DNA from: Agapanthus africanus | Lineage: Eukaryota; Streptophyta; Magnoliopsida; Asparagales; Amaryllidaceae | Reading direction: 5' to 3' | Length of the DNA stretch: 64,000 nt | NCBI GenBank assembly: GCA_030015575.1 | Contig: JASDDO010000016.1 | Location: 459,000,141 to 459,064,140 of the forward strand | Shown here: one piece after another, positions 46,234 through 59,590 of the stretch | Numbering within the stretch: position 1 is the stretch's first letter | Layout of the letters: the number at the start of each line of letters is the position of its first letter | Notes under the pieces: generated by a model | Databases searched by the model: none | The model's input: only the letters and a program-made list of their open reading frames with translations | Told to the model about the DNA's origin: nothing | Made by a program: the position numbers and the translations under genes

Positions 46234-49200
46234 TTAATCCAAATAAACTGGCTCGTGTAAGAACAAGAGCTCCTCCTTGGGGTCAGTGGAAAAATACGGC
46301 TTTAATCTATGTCCATTTACTTTGAAAACAGTGCCGTTTTTAACATTTTCAACTTCTACTGCCCCGTGCGGGTATACAGACCGCACAACAAAAGGTCCCT
46401 TCCATCGAGATCGGAGCTTACCCGCATGAAGGTGTAATCGTGAATCATAAAGAAGGACTTGTTGACCAGGTGAAAATGTTTTCCTCAAAATGTTTTTATC
46501 GTGAAAAACCTTAGTCCGATTCTTTGTGATTACAGCGTTATCATAAGCTTCATCGCGGAGTTCGCTTAGCTCGTTAAGTTGCAGCTTCCGAAAGTTGCAA
46601 GCAAGGTTTAAATCGAAATTTATTTCTTTTATAGCCCATAATGCTTTATGCTCTATCTCGACGGGTAAATGACATGCTTTTCCAAACACTATCCTATATG
46701 GAGACATCCCTAGGTCGGTCTTATATGCAGTTCGGAATGCCCAAAGAGCATCCGTCAATTTGGTCGACCAGTCTTTTCTATTTTTAGCAACAGTTTTCTC
46801 CAGGATAAGTTTGATTTGTCTGTTTGAGATTTCAGCCTGCCCGCTTGTTTGGGGATGATAGGGTGTAGAAAGTCGGTGGTTGATTGAGTATTTCCGCATC
46901 AGAGTCTCGAAAGACCTGTTGCAGAAATGTGTCCCATTATCGCTAATAATAGCGCGTGGGTGTCCAAATCGCGAGAAGATATTCTCTTTCAAGAACTTAA
47001 TGACAACTTTCTTGTCATTAGTGCGACATGGAATGGCTTCTACCCACTTTGAGACATAATCAACCGCCAGCAATATGTACAAGTTCCCAAAGGAGTTGGG
47101 AAAAGGACCCATAAAATCAATGCCCCACACATCAAATATTTCAACAACCATGATGGGTTGCTGAGGCATTTCATTCCTCTGGGATATTCTACCCGTATAC
47201 TGACATTGTGTACAGGTTTTGCAATAGTCAAATGCGTCCTTGAATAAGGTCGGCCAATAAAATCCACATTGCAAAACCTTTTCCGCTGTCTTTCTAGGAC
47301 CAAAGTGACCCCCACATGCCTGATCATGACAAAATGAAAGAACACTCTTGAACTCTTCATTCGGGACACACCGGCGAATGATCTGATCAGGACAATATTT
47401 AAACAAATAGGGCTCGTCCCAGTAAAAATGTTTTACTTGGGAAAGAAAACGATATTTGTCCTGTTTTGACCAATCGCTCGGTATAAGTCCCGTGGCATGA
47501 TAGTTCACAATATCCCTGAACCATGGTTCAGTGGATATGCTCAAGAGTTGTTCATCAGGGAATGAATCATTGATCGGCAGGGTCACAGGAGAAGAAATGA
47601 TGCGTGAAAGATGGTCAGCTACTACGTTTTCACATCCTTTCTTATCTTTGATAACAAGATCAAATTCTTGTAACAGAAGGATCCAACGTATTAGTCGACC
47701 TTTTGCATCTTTCTTCGCCAGAAGATGTTTTAAAGCGGAATGGTCAGTATACACAACTATAGGTGAGCCGATTAAATAAGGCCTGAATTTTTCTAATGCA
47801 AATACAACCGCTAAGAGTTCTTTTTCTGTGGTTGTATAATTGATTTACGCATCATTCAGGGTCTTACTAGCATAGTAAATCACGTGTGGCATCTTTTCGA
47901 TGTGCTGTCCTAAGACTGCACCTACTGCAAAATCAGATGCATCACACATCAGCTCAAAGGGGTAGTCCCAGTTTGGTGATGATAAAACGGGGGCTGAAGT
48001 GAGTGAGTGTTTAAGTGAGTCGAAAGCTGTCTCGCAATCCGAGTCAAAATGGAAGGTCGTATCCTTGGCCAGGAGAAGAGTTAAAGGTCTAGCAATTTTG
48101 CTAAAGTCCTTAATGAATCTCCTATAAAAGCCCGCATGGCCAAGGAAGGAGCGAATATCTTTGACGCTTTTGGGATGAAGAAGGTTTTGAATGACATCTA
48201 CTTTAGCTCTGTCAACCTCAATGCCTTTCTGTGAAATGACGTGTCTAAGGACTATTCCTTCTTGGACCATAAAATGGCATTTTTCCCAGTTCAAAGTCAA
48301 GTTCTTCTCTTTGCAACGAGTAAGAACAGCGTCAAGATTTGCTAGGCAATCAGAAAAAGAGTCTCCAAAAATCGAGAAGTCGTCCATAAAGATCTCCAGA
48401 AAATTCTCTACCATATCAGAGAATATCCCCATCATACACCGCTGAAAGGTAGCGGGAGCATTGCATAACCCAAAGGGCATGCGACTGTAAGCAAAAGTAC
48501 CAAAAGGACAAGTAAAAGTGGTTTTATCTTGATCCTTTTTGGCGATGGGGACCTGATTGTAGCCTGAGTATCCGTCCATAAAACAATAATACTCTCGTCC
48601 TGCTAAGCGTTCCAGCATTTGATCAATGAATGGTAGAGGAAAGTGGTCTTTCCTCGTAGCAGCGTTGAGTTTTCTATAATCGATACATACACGCCACCCA
48701 GTTTGGGCGCGTGTCTGAATCAACTCATTCGCCTCATTGGTTATAACAGTGATGCCGGATTTCTTAGGAACGACATGTATAGGACTCACCCACTGGCTAT
48801 CGGAGATGGGGTATATAATACCATTATCTAAGCATTTGACGATCTCTTTCATTACAGCTTCCTTCATGACGGGATTCAACCGTCTCTGTGGTTCTCGGGT
48901 TGGTCTGGCATCATCCATCACATGTATATGATGTTCAACTATCAAGGGACTAATCCCTTTGATGTCCGCCATACTCCAACCAAACGCCTCTTTGTTAGAT
49001 CTCAATACCGATAAAAGTGCATTCTCTTGCTCTAATGCTAGAGAAGCGGAAATTATAACCGGTAAAGTCTCATTCTCACCTAGATATGCATATTTGAGGT
49101 GAGAAGGTAAAATTTTGAGATCTAATTCAGGCGGAGAAATGATAGAAGGAGGTATCATAGAATGATTTTTGGATTTACAAAGAAGCTCAGAGCCTGTGAA

Positions 49201-50915
49201 AGATACAGACTCGGGTGGAGAAAAGTCAGAAGTGCAGGACTCAAGTGCAGGTAAAGTGTCCTCACTAAGATCATGTGTAAAGTCAAACAGAGATGTGGTA
49301 ATACCATCGAGATCAGTAAAGCAAAGTTCCTCAGCTCCACAACTATCGGGAGCGATCTCATGGACAGAGCACACATCTAAAATATGAGCAGAGGGTTCTG
49401 ATGGCTGACTTCCAACTTTGTAGATATTTAGTTCAATGGTCATATTTCCAAATGATAAGTTCATTGAACCGTTTCTACAGTTTATAACAGCGTTGGAAGT
49501 GGCAAGGAAAGGACGACCTAGAATCACCGGAATTTGGCCCCGGGGGTTTGCTACAGGATGTGTGTCGAGTACAATGAAGTCTACAGGGAAAACAAATTCC
49601 CCGACCTTTATCAATACATCCTCTAATTCACCCCTTAGTTTGGTGATAGATCGGTCTGCCATCTGGAGAGTGCAGTGAGCAGGTTTAAGCTCTCCAATCC
49701 CTAATTGCTCATAGACAGAATAAGAGAGCAGGTTAACACTTGCGCCAAGGTCTAAAAGAGCACGATTTATGTTTTTACCCCCAATCGAAATCGATATTGT
49801 AGGACATCCTGGGTCCTTTAGTTTCTTTGGTAGCTGGGGAATAAAAGCAGTGCTGATATTATTAGACATAAAGACCTTCTTCGGCACTTGAGTCTTCCTC
49901 TTCCTAGTGCACAAGTCCTTAAGAATTTTCGCATAAGCGGGGACATGTTGAATAGCATCTAGGAGAGGGATATTGATGTTAACCTGTTTGAACATTTCTA
50001 AAATTTTCTCCATATGAGGACTCGTTCTATTACCCCTTAACCGGTTCGGATAAGGAGCTTTCGCAATAAGCGCATGGTCCATCACAGGAGAAGGAAGAGG
50101 GGGTAGACGTGATCCCAAAAGAGGTGTGGGGACCGTCTGTGGAGAACTATAAGGGTTGGGAGAAGGTGTCGAGCCTAATGGGAAATGGAGAATAGGCTCT
50201 CGAGAAGATGGTATGGTAGAAGAAGAAGGATCAGAAAGAGAAGTGTATGTGTGTGGAAAGGTCTCAGCCGGGGTGTTGATATGATTTTCAGTATCATCAA
50301 TACCTTCCCCGACATGATTGTTCAGCACTCTTCCCGATCTCAACGTTGTGATGGCATTTACATTGTAATGCCCAGGATTCTGTAGGGGTTGAGAGGGAAG
50401 TTTTCCTTTTTCTCTCGCACTCATTTCGGCTTTAAGGCGAGCTATTTCAGCTTCCATCGATCTGATACTCTCAGCTTGTAACGCTGAGTTTTTCTTTATC
50501 TCTGTGACGGAAGATCTAACCTCAGTCGAAACCTCTATGAAATTTAATAAAAGTGATTTCATGGTTTGAGTGAATTGAGAGAACTCGTCAGAACAGGACT
50601 GCATAGGATTAGACTGTGCAGGATTGTTGCCCTGATTTTGAAAATTTTGTGACTGATAGGGGTGCTGAGTGAGTTGAAGGGGTTGCTGTTGTGGTGGAGG
50701 AAGAGCCCTTTGAAAATTATTCGTGTTTGGAACCGTGTTTTGAGATTGGTTTTGGTTCCAAGCGAAATTCGGGTGATTCCTCCAACCTTGATTGTACATG
50801 GAAGAATATGGATCGTTTCGGGGTCTTTAGAATGCGGCATTAGAATGCTCGTGACCTTGAAACGCAGAGTTTAATGGACATTCTTCCGTTAAATGTGACG
50901 GATCAGAACAGCACC
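46234..50915 (-). pseudogene. Element B pol and part of gag
   Basis: Same domain order as A: gag linker, protease, RT (FMDDFS), RNase H, integrase ending at 46234. It is broken in about two places besides the insertion of C, so unlike A it is a fossil. Integrase and protease motifs remain readable. Sequence is very close to A, as expected for a tandem pair. Confidence 0.88.
50911..50915. repeat. Target-site duplication of element C, left copy
   Basis: GCACC; right copy at 62666-62670. Element A has a single GCACC at this place in its gag (about 40914-40918), confirming the duplication. Confidence 0.92.
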
Positions 50916-52754
50916 TGATCAGTCGAAAATATTGCATATTTTAACCAGCAATTTCCCTATCATCTGCATACATATAGAAGTGTTCGGCATCAGTATTCTA
51001 CATATTAGCAAATCTATCACAGATTATCAGATTACATGTACTAGACCTTAAAAACCGGCATTTCTAGGGAAATTGACTGCATTGCATTACATAGCATATC
51101 TTCTATATATTGCAACCCTTGTTTCGTAGTCTGTGCAGGAAAAGAGAAGCTTGCTCGATCATTACATTGCTCGACCATTACAATTGCTCGTAAACTCACT
51201 AAAATCAAATCTGGTATCAACACAGAAGGGAAACTGCAATTCAAAACATCAGAGAAAAGCCCAAACAGAAGTACAAGAGCACTGCAGAAGACACAGATCC
51301 CAAGGGCCCCACATGGCCGCGCATCCGCGGCCATAGCCTTCTTATGCCGCGGAAGCGCGGCCTAGTGATGACGTCACCTCTTCGAGTTTAGCCACTATGC
51401 TTCTACTTGGGCCCACATTTCAGAAATACATCCAAAGTTCCAGAAGGCTCCTGAACTTTCTACCAGATCAGCAAACACCTAAACTAGCCTAATCATTCTA
51501 GAACTTTCCCTAAACCCTAGCTTAAACCCTAAGCTAACTCCTAACAAACTCCTTCTAGAAGCTCTTCAACAAACTTTGGGAGGGAAAGTTCTAATTCAAA
51601 TCTAAACCTAGGGTTTGGGAGTTCTATAAATAAGACCCTAGGCTCATTGTAAAAAGATTATTCAACCTTGGGAATTATTCATCCAATTAGTGAATCTATC
51701 CCCAATCTATCTCTTTCTTCATCCCCTCTTCCTCAAGTTTAGTGAGAGAGCTTGTAGGAAACCCTAACCCTAAATCCAATCACAATTCAAGATCTTGAGT
51801 GCAAGCCAAGCAAGATGCCTTCAACCCTTTTATGAGCCGAGCCGATCTTCAATCGGGCAAGAGATCAAAGTAGATCCACGATCCACGGAGACGAGCGAAG
51901 CCGAGTCAACGATCGATTTCTTCTTCTTGTAGATTCTTGAAAGAATGTATTGAAATTGTTGATTAAATAAAAGGTGATATTCTTTTATCTTGTTTTCTTT
52001 AAATTCCGCATCATGTTATCTTTACAATTCTTGAATATTATCTGTGTGGTGATGTGTGAATAAAACTCCGCTCGTCGAGGAGTCGAGACGATCTTTAGTA
52101 TGATGATGTAACAAATTTGCAATCGATTCTTGAATCCCACGAGTTTGTAAACCCTAGAAAGTTCAAGAATCGACGACCCATTTCGTTTCGATGCTTTCTT
52201 GATCGACATCGATCGAAATTGGGGAGTTCCGATCGTTTCTTGAAATTGCTAGAGGCTAGAATATAAATGGTATCCTCGAAAGAACAAGGGTTAAGAGATG
52301 AAACCCTAATTTCATCAAGAAAGCCCTAACTCTCGTCGATCACCATTGATCTAGTATCAATTCTTCGAAGGACAAGAACACGAAACCTTTTAGAGTACAT
52401 CACGTCTAAAGATCCGATCGATTCCTACGAGCCTCTCTTATATTCTTGATTGTTGATTGGAAATATTATCAAAACAACCGATTCTTGATTGTTTATAGTT
52501 TCTTGATTCTTGCATAAAGAATAGTGACACTCGAATACAAATCATTCTTGAATCATGTTTTCTTTTATTGTTGCTTAACTTTTCATTTCAAACGTATCAA
52601 AATATAAGTGAATCGTGCAATCCCTGTGGACGATCCGCACTCATTCATTAACTACATCCGACACCGTAGTTTGATTGCGGTCAAAATAGTTTTTGGTTGT
52701 GAAGTTCTTTACAAATTTCTCTATATACTACACAACGGGAAAAACGATCAATCA
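50916..52754 (+). repeat. Element C 5' LTR
   Basis: TGATCAGTCG...GATCAATCA, 1,839 bp. Palindromes 51317-51330 and 51347-51360, TGACGTCA 51369-51376, TATA 51625-51632. Confidence 0.95.
51625..51632 (+). promoter_or_regulatory. TATA box, element C 5' LTR
   Basis: TATAAATA about 710 bp into the LTR, just after CCTAGGGTTTGGGAG. The bZIP-type word TGACGTCA lies ~250 bp upstream. Confidence 0.6.
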
Positions 52755-52757
52755 AAA

Positions 52758-52775
52758 TGGCGCCGTTGCCGGGGA
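52758..52775 (+). other. Element C primer binding site (tRNA-Asp)
   Basis: TGGCGCCGTTGCCGGGGA, three bases after the LTR. Confidence 0.93.
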
Positions 52776-53855
52776 TTACGCGCTAATTCATTTGCATTTA
52801 TAGTTTGAAGTGAAAGAATTATTACGTTTTACTTCTTGAAATCAAAATTCGTACAAACTCTTACACGTGTGTTGTGATTTGATTGCAAGGAGATTTGGAG
52901 CATTCTGTGCTGTGGAAAAATTATTTGGGATATACCAGAGAGCTGGAGATAGGAACAGAAAGCAGCTGAAGAAGTTTGGTACAGTGAACCCATCAACAAG
53001 CCGCGGAAGCGCGGCATATACATGGTTATTGCGGCGGAACCGCCGCAGTCTTGAGGGTTCTCTGGAAAATTTTCCAGCAGGTGATTTCTTGCTCTCTCCC
53101 CTCGCCCTTTTTAGCTCCAATTAACCCTTTGCTGCAGGATTCTTTGCAAATAAATCGCAGCGCGCAAAAGCAAATTAAAAATTGTGTGTGATTTTGATTT
53201 CTTGGTTGTTTGCATTCTAATACGGAAATTTAAGGGGCACGGCCAAATCCAAATTAGGTGGGGATTTCATTACCCTTCCTAGGCCCCGAAAATCGCAAAA
53301 CTTGCATCCGCATTACCCTCATTAATTAAAAGAAATCTAGAGAAGACTCTAAGGACTGTCGCGCTCAATAGGACAAGAGAAGGTCGTGGGTAATTCATTG
53401 CTTATCCGCGTTTTCTTGTGGTGCCTAAGGCGAGTGTGTCTAAGGCTAGTGGTTATTAATTAGGTCCACTGTAGTGGTGGTTCCTTCCCACTTACCTGGC
53501 ACTTATCCGGCCACAGGGGGACAAAGAGGCAGTGGAGGATTGATCCTGCGACTTGTCTTTTGGCAGTTAGGAGCGGTCTAGAGATCGGACCTAGGTGACC
53601 ACTAGATTCTAGAGTTTGTGTGCTGCATTTGTTTTGTCGCATCATTTTTTCAAAATCCGTCCCTTTTTAAAGCAAGCACCGCATTCATTTTACCCCTAAT
53701 TATAAGTCAACGCCGCCACTTGTACTAACCATTTTTAGTACAAGATAGGCTGGACACGGGATTCTAGTGCCCGTTTAGTCCGCGTACCTTTTATCGACTC
53801 CGAAGTCGATAATTCTCCATTTACCTTTTCTTTACCCACTACCACACCCACACCG
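52776..53855 (+). other. Element C leader
   Basis: About 1.1 kb, no gene. Palindromes CCGCGGAAGCGCGG (53001-53014) and GCGGCGGAACCGCCGC (53031-53046), 'gctgcaggattctttgc' near 53132, 26-bp block 53258-53283 identical in A and D. The ATG at 53856 follows a CACCACACCCACACCG run. Confidence 0.7.
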
Positions 53856-56800
53856 ATGGATCCGAATCCATCGAACTTCTTTAACCCTAATCTGCCACCG
53901 TCCGTTGGTGCGCAGAATCCTACTCCACCCCACATTTCTCTCCAGGAAAGATGCTATCCACATAGAGGTCCTCTTTCGACCTGCTTATCCACACCACCAG
54001 CCAATGGGGATAACTTTGAGATTAAGCCCCAGTATATCAATCTTTTACCCAAATATCACGGACTCGAGACCGAGGACGCTTACGTTTTCATTACCAAATT
54101 TGAAAACGTATGCGCAATGATGGGTACGTCACAACTTTCAGTGGATGCGATGCGTCTACGACTTCTTCCATTTACTTTGTGCGATATAGCCGAGAAGTGG
54201 CTATATAACACCACCGCACATTCTATTACGAATTGGGAAGAATTCGTCGCTGCATTCCTTAAGAAATTTTACCCAGTCCAAAAGACGGCTCGAATCCGTA
54301 GCGAACTGAACCAATTTGCCCAGCTCCCTGCCGAACCATTTTCTAAATACTTTGAACGTTTCAAGGATCTATTGGTTCAATGTCCTCACCACGGCATCCC
54401 GAGATGGGAGCTTTGCCGAATCATATATGAGGGCAGTAACCCTAGCACTAAACAGAGCCTTGAAAACATGTGTCAAGGTACATTTATGACTAAAGATGAC
54501 GGGGAAGCCTGGCGATACTTAGAAGAGTTCGCTGAAAAATCACTAATTTGGGAGAGTGGAACACAACCATTGAATAGGGGTGGCGAACACCAAATAGATG
54601 TGTCCATAGGTGTTCGAGCTGAAATGGCAGCAATGCAAAAGAAGCTCGACGCTATGGAACACAAATTTGCAGCAGCCTCCCTAAACCCGATGTCGCTCCC
54701 CAAAACTGTTTGTGGGTGCTGTTCTGATCCGTCATATTTAACGGAAGAATGTCCTTTAAACTCTGCGTTTCAAGGTCACGAGCATTCTAATGCCGCATTT
54801 CAAAGACCTCGAAACGATCCATATTCTTCCACGTACAATCAGGGTTGGAGGAACCACCCGAATTTTGCTTGGAACCAATCACAATCTCAAAACACGGTTC
54901 CAAACACGAATCAATTTCAAAGGGCTCTTCCTCCACCACAACAGCAACCCCTACAACTCACTCAGCACCCCTATCAGTCACAAAATTTCCAAAATCAGGG
55001 CAACACTCCCGCACAGTCTAATCCTATGCAGTCCTGTTCTGACGAGTTCTCTCAATTCACTCAAACCATGAAATCACTTTTATCAAATTTCATGGATGTT
55101 TCGACTGAGGTTAGATCTTCCGTCAGTGAAATAAAGAAAAACTCAGCGTCCCAAGCTGAGAGTATTCGCACGATGGAAGCTGAAATCGCACGCTTAAAAG
55201 CCGAAATGAGTGCGAGAGAAAAAGGGAAACTTCCCTCTCAACCCCTACAGAATCCTGGGCATTACAATGTAAATGCCATTACCACGTTGAGATCGGGAAG
55301 AGTGCTGAACAATCATGTCGGGGAAGGTATTGATGATACTGAAAATCATATCAACACCCCGGCTGAGTCTTTCCCACACACACACACTTCACCTTCTGAT
55401 CCTTCTTCTTCTACCAAACCACCTTCGCACGAGTCTATTCTCCATTTCCCTTTAGGCTCAACACCTTCACCCAACCCTTATAGTTCTCCACAGACGGTCC
55501 CCACACCTCCTTTGGGACCTCGTCTACCCCCCTTTCCTTCTCCTATGATGGACCCTGCGCTTATTGCGAAAGCACCTTACCCGAACCGGCTAAGGGCTAA
55601 TAGAACGAGTCCTCATATGGAGAAAATTTTAGAGATGTTCAAACAGGTTAACATCAATATCCCTCTCCTAGATGCGATTCAGCAAGTCCCCGCTTATGCG
55701 AAAATTCTTAAGGACTTGTGCACTAGGAAGAGGAAGACCCAAGTGCCGAAGAAGGTCTTTATGTCTAACAATATCAGCACTGCTTTTATACCCCAGCTTC
55801 CAAAGAAAAGAAAGGACCCAGGTTGTCCTACAATATCGATTTCGATTGGGGGTAAAAACATAAATCGTGCTCTTTTAGACCTTGGCGCGAGTGTTAACCT
55901 GTTACCTTATTCTGTCTATGAGCAATTAGGGATTGGAGAGCTGAAACCTGCTCATTGCACTCTCCAGATGGTAGACCGATCTATCACCAAACCAAGGGGT
56001 GAATTAGAGGATGTGTTGATAAAGGTTGGGGAATTTGTTTTCCCTGTAGACTTCATTGTGCTCGACACACATCCTGTAGCAAACCCTCGGGGCCAAATTC
56101 CGGTGATTTTAGGTCGTCCTTTTCTTGCCACTTCCAACGCTGTTATAAACTGTAGAAATGGTTCAATGAATTTATCATTTGGAAATATGACCATTGAACT
56201 AAATATCTATAAAGTTGGAAGTCAGCCGTCAGAACCCTCTGCTCATATTTTAGATGTGTGCTCTGTCCATGAGATCGCTCCCGACAGTTGTGGAGCTGAG
56301 GATCTTTGCTTTACTGATCTCGATGACATTAGCACATCTCTGCTTGACTTTGCACTAGATCTTAGTGAGGACACTTTAGCTACACATGAGTCCTGCACTT
56401 CTGACTTTTCTCCACCCGGGTCTGTATCTTTCACAGGCTCTGAGCTTCTTTGTAGATCCAAAAATCAATCTATGACCCTTCCTTCTATCATTTCTCCGCC
56501 TGAGTTAGATCTCAAGGTTTTACCTTCTCACCTGAAATATGCATATCTTGGTGAGAACGAGTCATTACCGGTTATCATTTCCGCTTCTCTTACATCAGAG
56601 CAAGAGAATGCCCTTTTATCGGTATTGAGATCTAACAAAGAGGCGTTTGGTTGGAGTATGGCGGACATCAAAGGGATTAGTCCCTTGATAGTTGAACATC
56701 ATATACATGTGATGGATGATGCCAGACCGACCCGAGAACCACAGAGACGGTTGAATCCCGTCATGAAGGAAGCTGTCATGAAAGAGATTGTCAAATGCTT

Positions 56801-59396
56801 AGATAATGGTATTATCTACCCCATCTCCGATAGCCAGTGGGTGAGTCCTATACATGTCGTTCCTAAGAAATCCGGCATCACAGTTATCACAAATGAGGCG
56901 AATGAGTTGATTCAGACACGCGCCCAAACTGGGTGGCGTGTATGCATCGATTATAGAAAACTCAACGCTGCTACGAGGAAAGACCATTTTCCTCTACCAT
57001 TTATTGATCAAATGCTGGAACGCTTAGCGGGACGAGAGTTTTATTGTTTTATGGACGGATACTCAGGCTACAATCAGGTCCCCATCGCCAAAAAGGATCA
57101 AGATAAAACCACTTTTACTTGTCCTTTTGGTACCTTTGCTTACAGTCGCATGCCCTTTGGGTTATGCAATGCTCCCGCTACCTTTCAGCGGTGTATGATG
57201 GGGATATTCTCTGATATGGTAGAGAATTTTTTGGAGATCTTTATGGATGACTTCTCGATTTTTGGAGACTCTTTTTCTGATTGCCTTGCGAATCTAGACG
57301 CTGTTCTTACTCGTTGCAAAGAGAAGAACTTGACTTTGAACTGGGAAAAATGCCATTTTATGGTCCAAGAAGGAATAGTCCTTGGACATGTCATTTCACA
57401 GAAAGGCATTGAGGTTGACAGAGCTAAAGTAGATGTCATTCAAAACCTGCCTCATCCCAAAAGCGTCAAAGATATTCGCTCTTTCCTTGGCCATGCGGGC
57501 TTTTATAGGAGATTCATTAAGGATTTTAGCAAAATTGCTAGACCTTTAACACTACTCCTGGCCAAGGATACGACCTTCCATTTTGACTCGGATTGCGAGA
57601 CAGCTTTCGACTCACTTAAACACTCACTCACTTCAGCCCCCGTTTTATCATCACCAAATTGGGACTACCCCTTTGAGCTGATGTGTGACGCATCTGATTT
57701 TGCAGTAGGTGCAGTCTTAGAACAGCACATCGAAAAGATGCCACACGTGATTTACTATGCTAGTAAGACCCTGAATGATGCGTAAATCAATTATACAACC
57801 ACCGAGAAAGAGCTTTTAGCGGTTGTATTTGCTTTAGAAAAATTCAGGCCTTACTTAATCGGCTCACCTATAGTTGTGTATACTGACCATTCCGCTTTAA
57901 AACATCTTCTGGCGAAGAAAGATGCAAAAGGTCGACTAATACGTTGGATCCTTCTTTTACAAGAATTCGATCTTGTTATCAAAGATAAGAAAGGATGTGA
58001 AAACGTAGTAGCTGACCACCTTTCACGCATCGTTTCTTCCCCTGTGACCCTGCCGATTAATGACTCATTCCCTGATGAACAGCTCTTGAGCATATCCGCT
58101 GAACCATGGTTTAGGGATATTGTGAACTATCATGCCACGGGACTTATACCGAGCGATTGGTCAAAACAGGACAAATATCGTTTTCTTTCCCAAGTAAAAC
58201 ACTTTTACTGGGACGAACCTTATTTGTTTAAATATTGTCCTGATCAGATCATTCGCCGGTGCGTCCCAAATGAAGAGTTCAAGAGTGTTCTTTCATTTTG
58301 TCATGATCAGGCTTGTGGGGGTCACTTTGGTCCAAGAAAAACAGCGGAAAAGGTTTTGCAATGTGGATTTTATTGGCCGAACTTATTCAAGGACGCATTT
58401 GAGTATTGCAAAACCTGTACACAATGTCAGTATACGGGTAGAATATCCCAGAGGAATGAAATGCCTCAGCAACCTATCCTGGTTGTTGAAATGTTTGATG
58501 TTTGGGGCATTGATTTTATGGGTCCTTTTCCCAACTCCTTTGGGAATCTGTACATATTGCTGGCGGTTGATTATGTCTCAAAGTGGGTAGAAGCCATTCC
58601 ATGTCGCACTAATGACAGAAAAGTTGTCATTAAATTCTTGAAAGAGAATATCTTTTCGCGATTTGGACACCCACGCGCTATCATTAGCGATAATGGGACA
58701 CATTTCTGCAACAGGTCTTTTGAGACTCTGATGCGGAAATACGGAATCAACCACCGACTTTCTACACCCTATCATCCCCAAACGAGCGGGCAGGCTGAGA
58801 TTTCGAATAGGCAGATCAAACTAATCCTGGAAAAGACTGTTGCGAAAAATAGAAAAGACTGGTCGACCAAATTAACGGATGCTCTTTGGGCATTCAGGAC
58901 TGCATATAAGACCGACCTAGGAATGTCTCCATATAGGATAGTGTTTGGAAAAGCATGTCATTTACCTGTCGAGATAGAGCATAAAGCATTGTGGGCTATA
59001 AAGGAAATAAATTTTGATCTAAACCTTGCTTGCACCTTTCGGAAGCTGCAACTTAACGAGCTAAGCGAACTCCGCGATGAAGCTTATGATAATGCTGTAA
59101 TCACAAAGAATAGGAGTAAGGTTTTTCACGATAAAAGCATTTTAAGGAAAACATTTTTACCTGGTCAACAAGTCCTTCTTTATGATTCACGATTACACCT
59201 TCATGCGGGTAAGCTCCGATCTCGATGGAAGGGACCTTTTGTTGTGCGGTCTGTATACCCGCACGGGGCAGTAGAAGTTGAAAATGTTAAAAACGGCACT
59301 GTTTTCAAAGTTAATGGACATAGATTAAAGCTGTATTTTTCCACTGACCCCATGGAGGAGCTCTTGTTCTTACAAGAGCCAGTTTATTTGGATTAA
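53856..59396 (+). pseudogene. Element C gag-pol region
   Basis: Same layout and start ([20 protein letters not shown]) as A. Gag capsid ~53950-54580; zinc knuckle ([14 protein letters not shown]) near 54715; protease near 55870 (LLDLGASVNLLP) with [14 protein letters not shown] near 56100; RT ~56760-57500 with CIDYRKLN near 56945 and FMDDFS near 57245; RNase H from ~57680 ([13 protein letters not shown]); integrase ~58300-59300 with HHCC finger and the DDE core landmarks ([26 protein letters not shown]); C-terminal WKGPFVV near 59230. About one break, so not quite whole. All catalytic landmarks I looked for can be read. Family function: copy and integrate its own RNA. Confidence 0.9.
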
Positions 59397-59554
59397 AATT
59401 CCTCCGTCTCACCTTCATATCCTGTATATCATTGCATCATCTTTTGAATGAAGGTGAGTGAAAGATAAGTTTGGGGGAAGTTCTTCACTTATATATTTTG
59501 CCCCCACTAATAATTCCCCCCAGTCTTACAGATTTTTGTAGGTATAACATTCGG

Positions 59555-59590
59555 CAACAGTGAGGACACTGTTGAAAACAAGTTTGGGGG
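59555..59590 (+). other. Hairpin plus polypurine-like module (element C)
   Basis: CAACAGTG AGGA CACTGTTG (8-bp perfect stem, 4-base loop), five bases, then AAGTTTGGGGG. Confidence 0.68.

Larger units (their letters stand above)
44778..50915 (-). mobile_element. Element B, part 1: Athila-like, from LTR2 to the C insertion
   Basis: Interior of a second element nearly identical to A (about 99% by eye). Order on the minus strand: gag piece, pol, 3' UTR, polypurine tract 44782-44792, then LTR2. Element C interrupts it in gag at 50916. GCACC (50911-50915) is duplicated at 62666-62670 by that insertion. B resumes at 62666. Confidence 0.93.
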
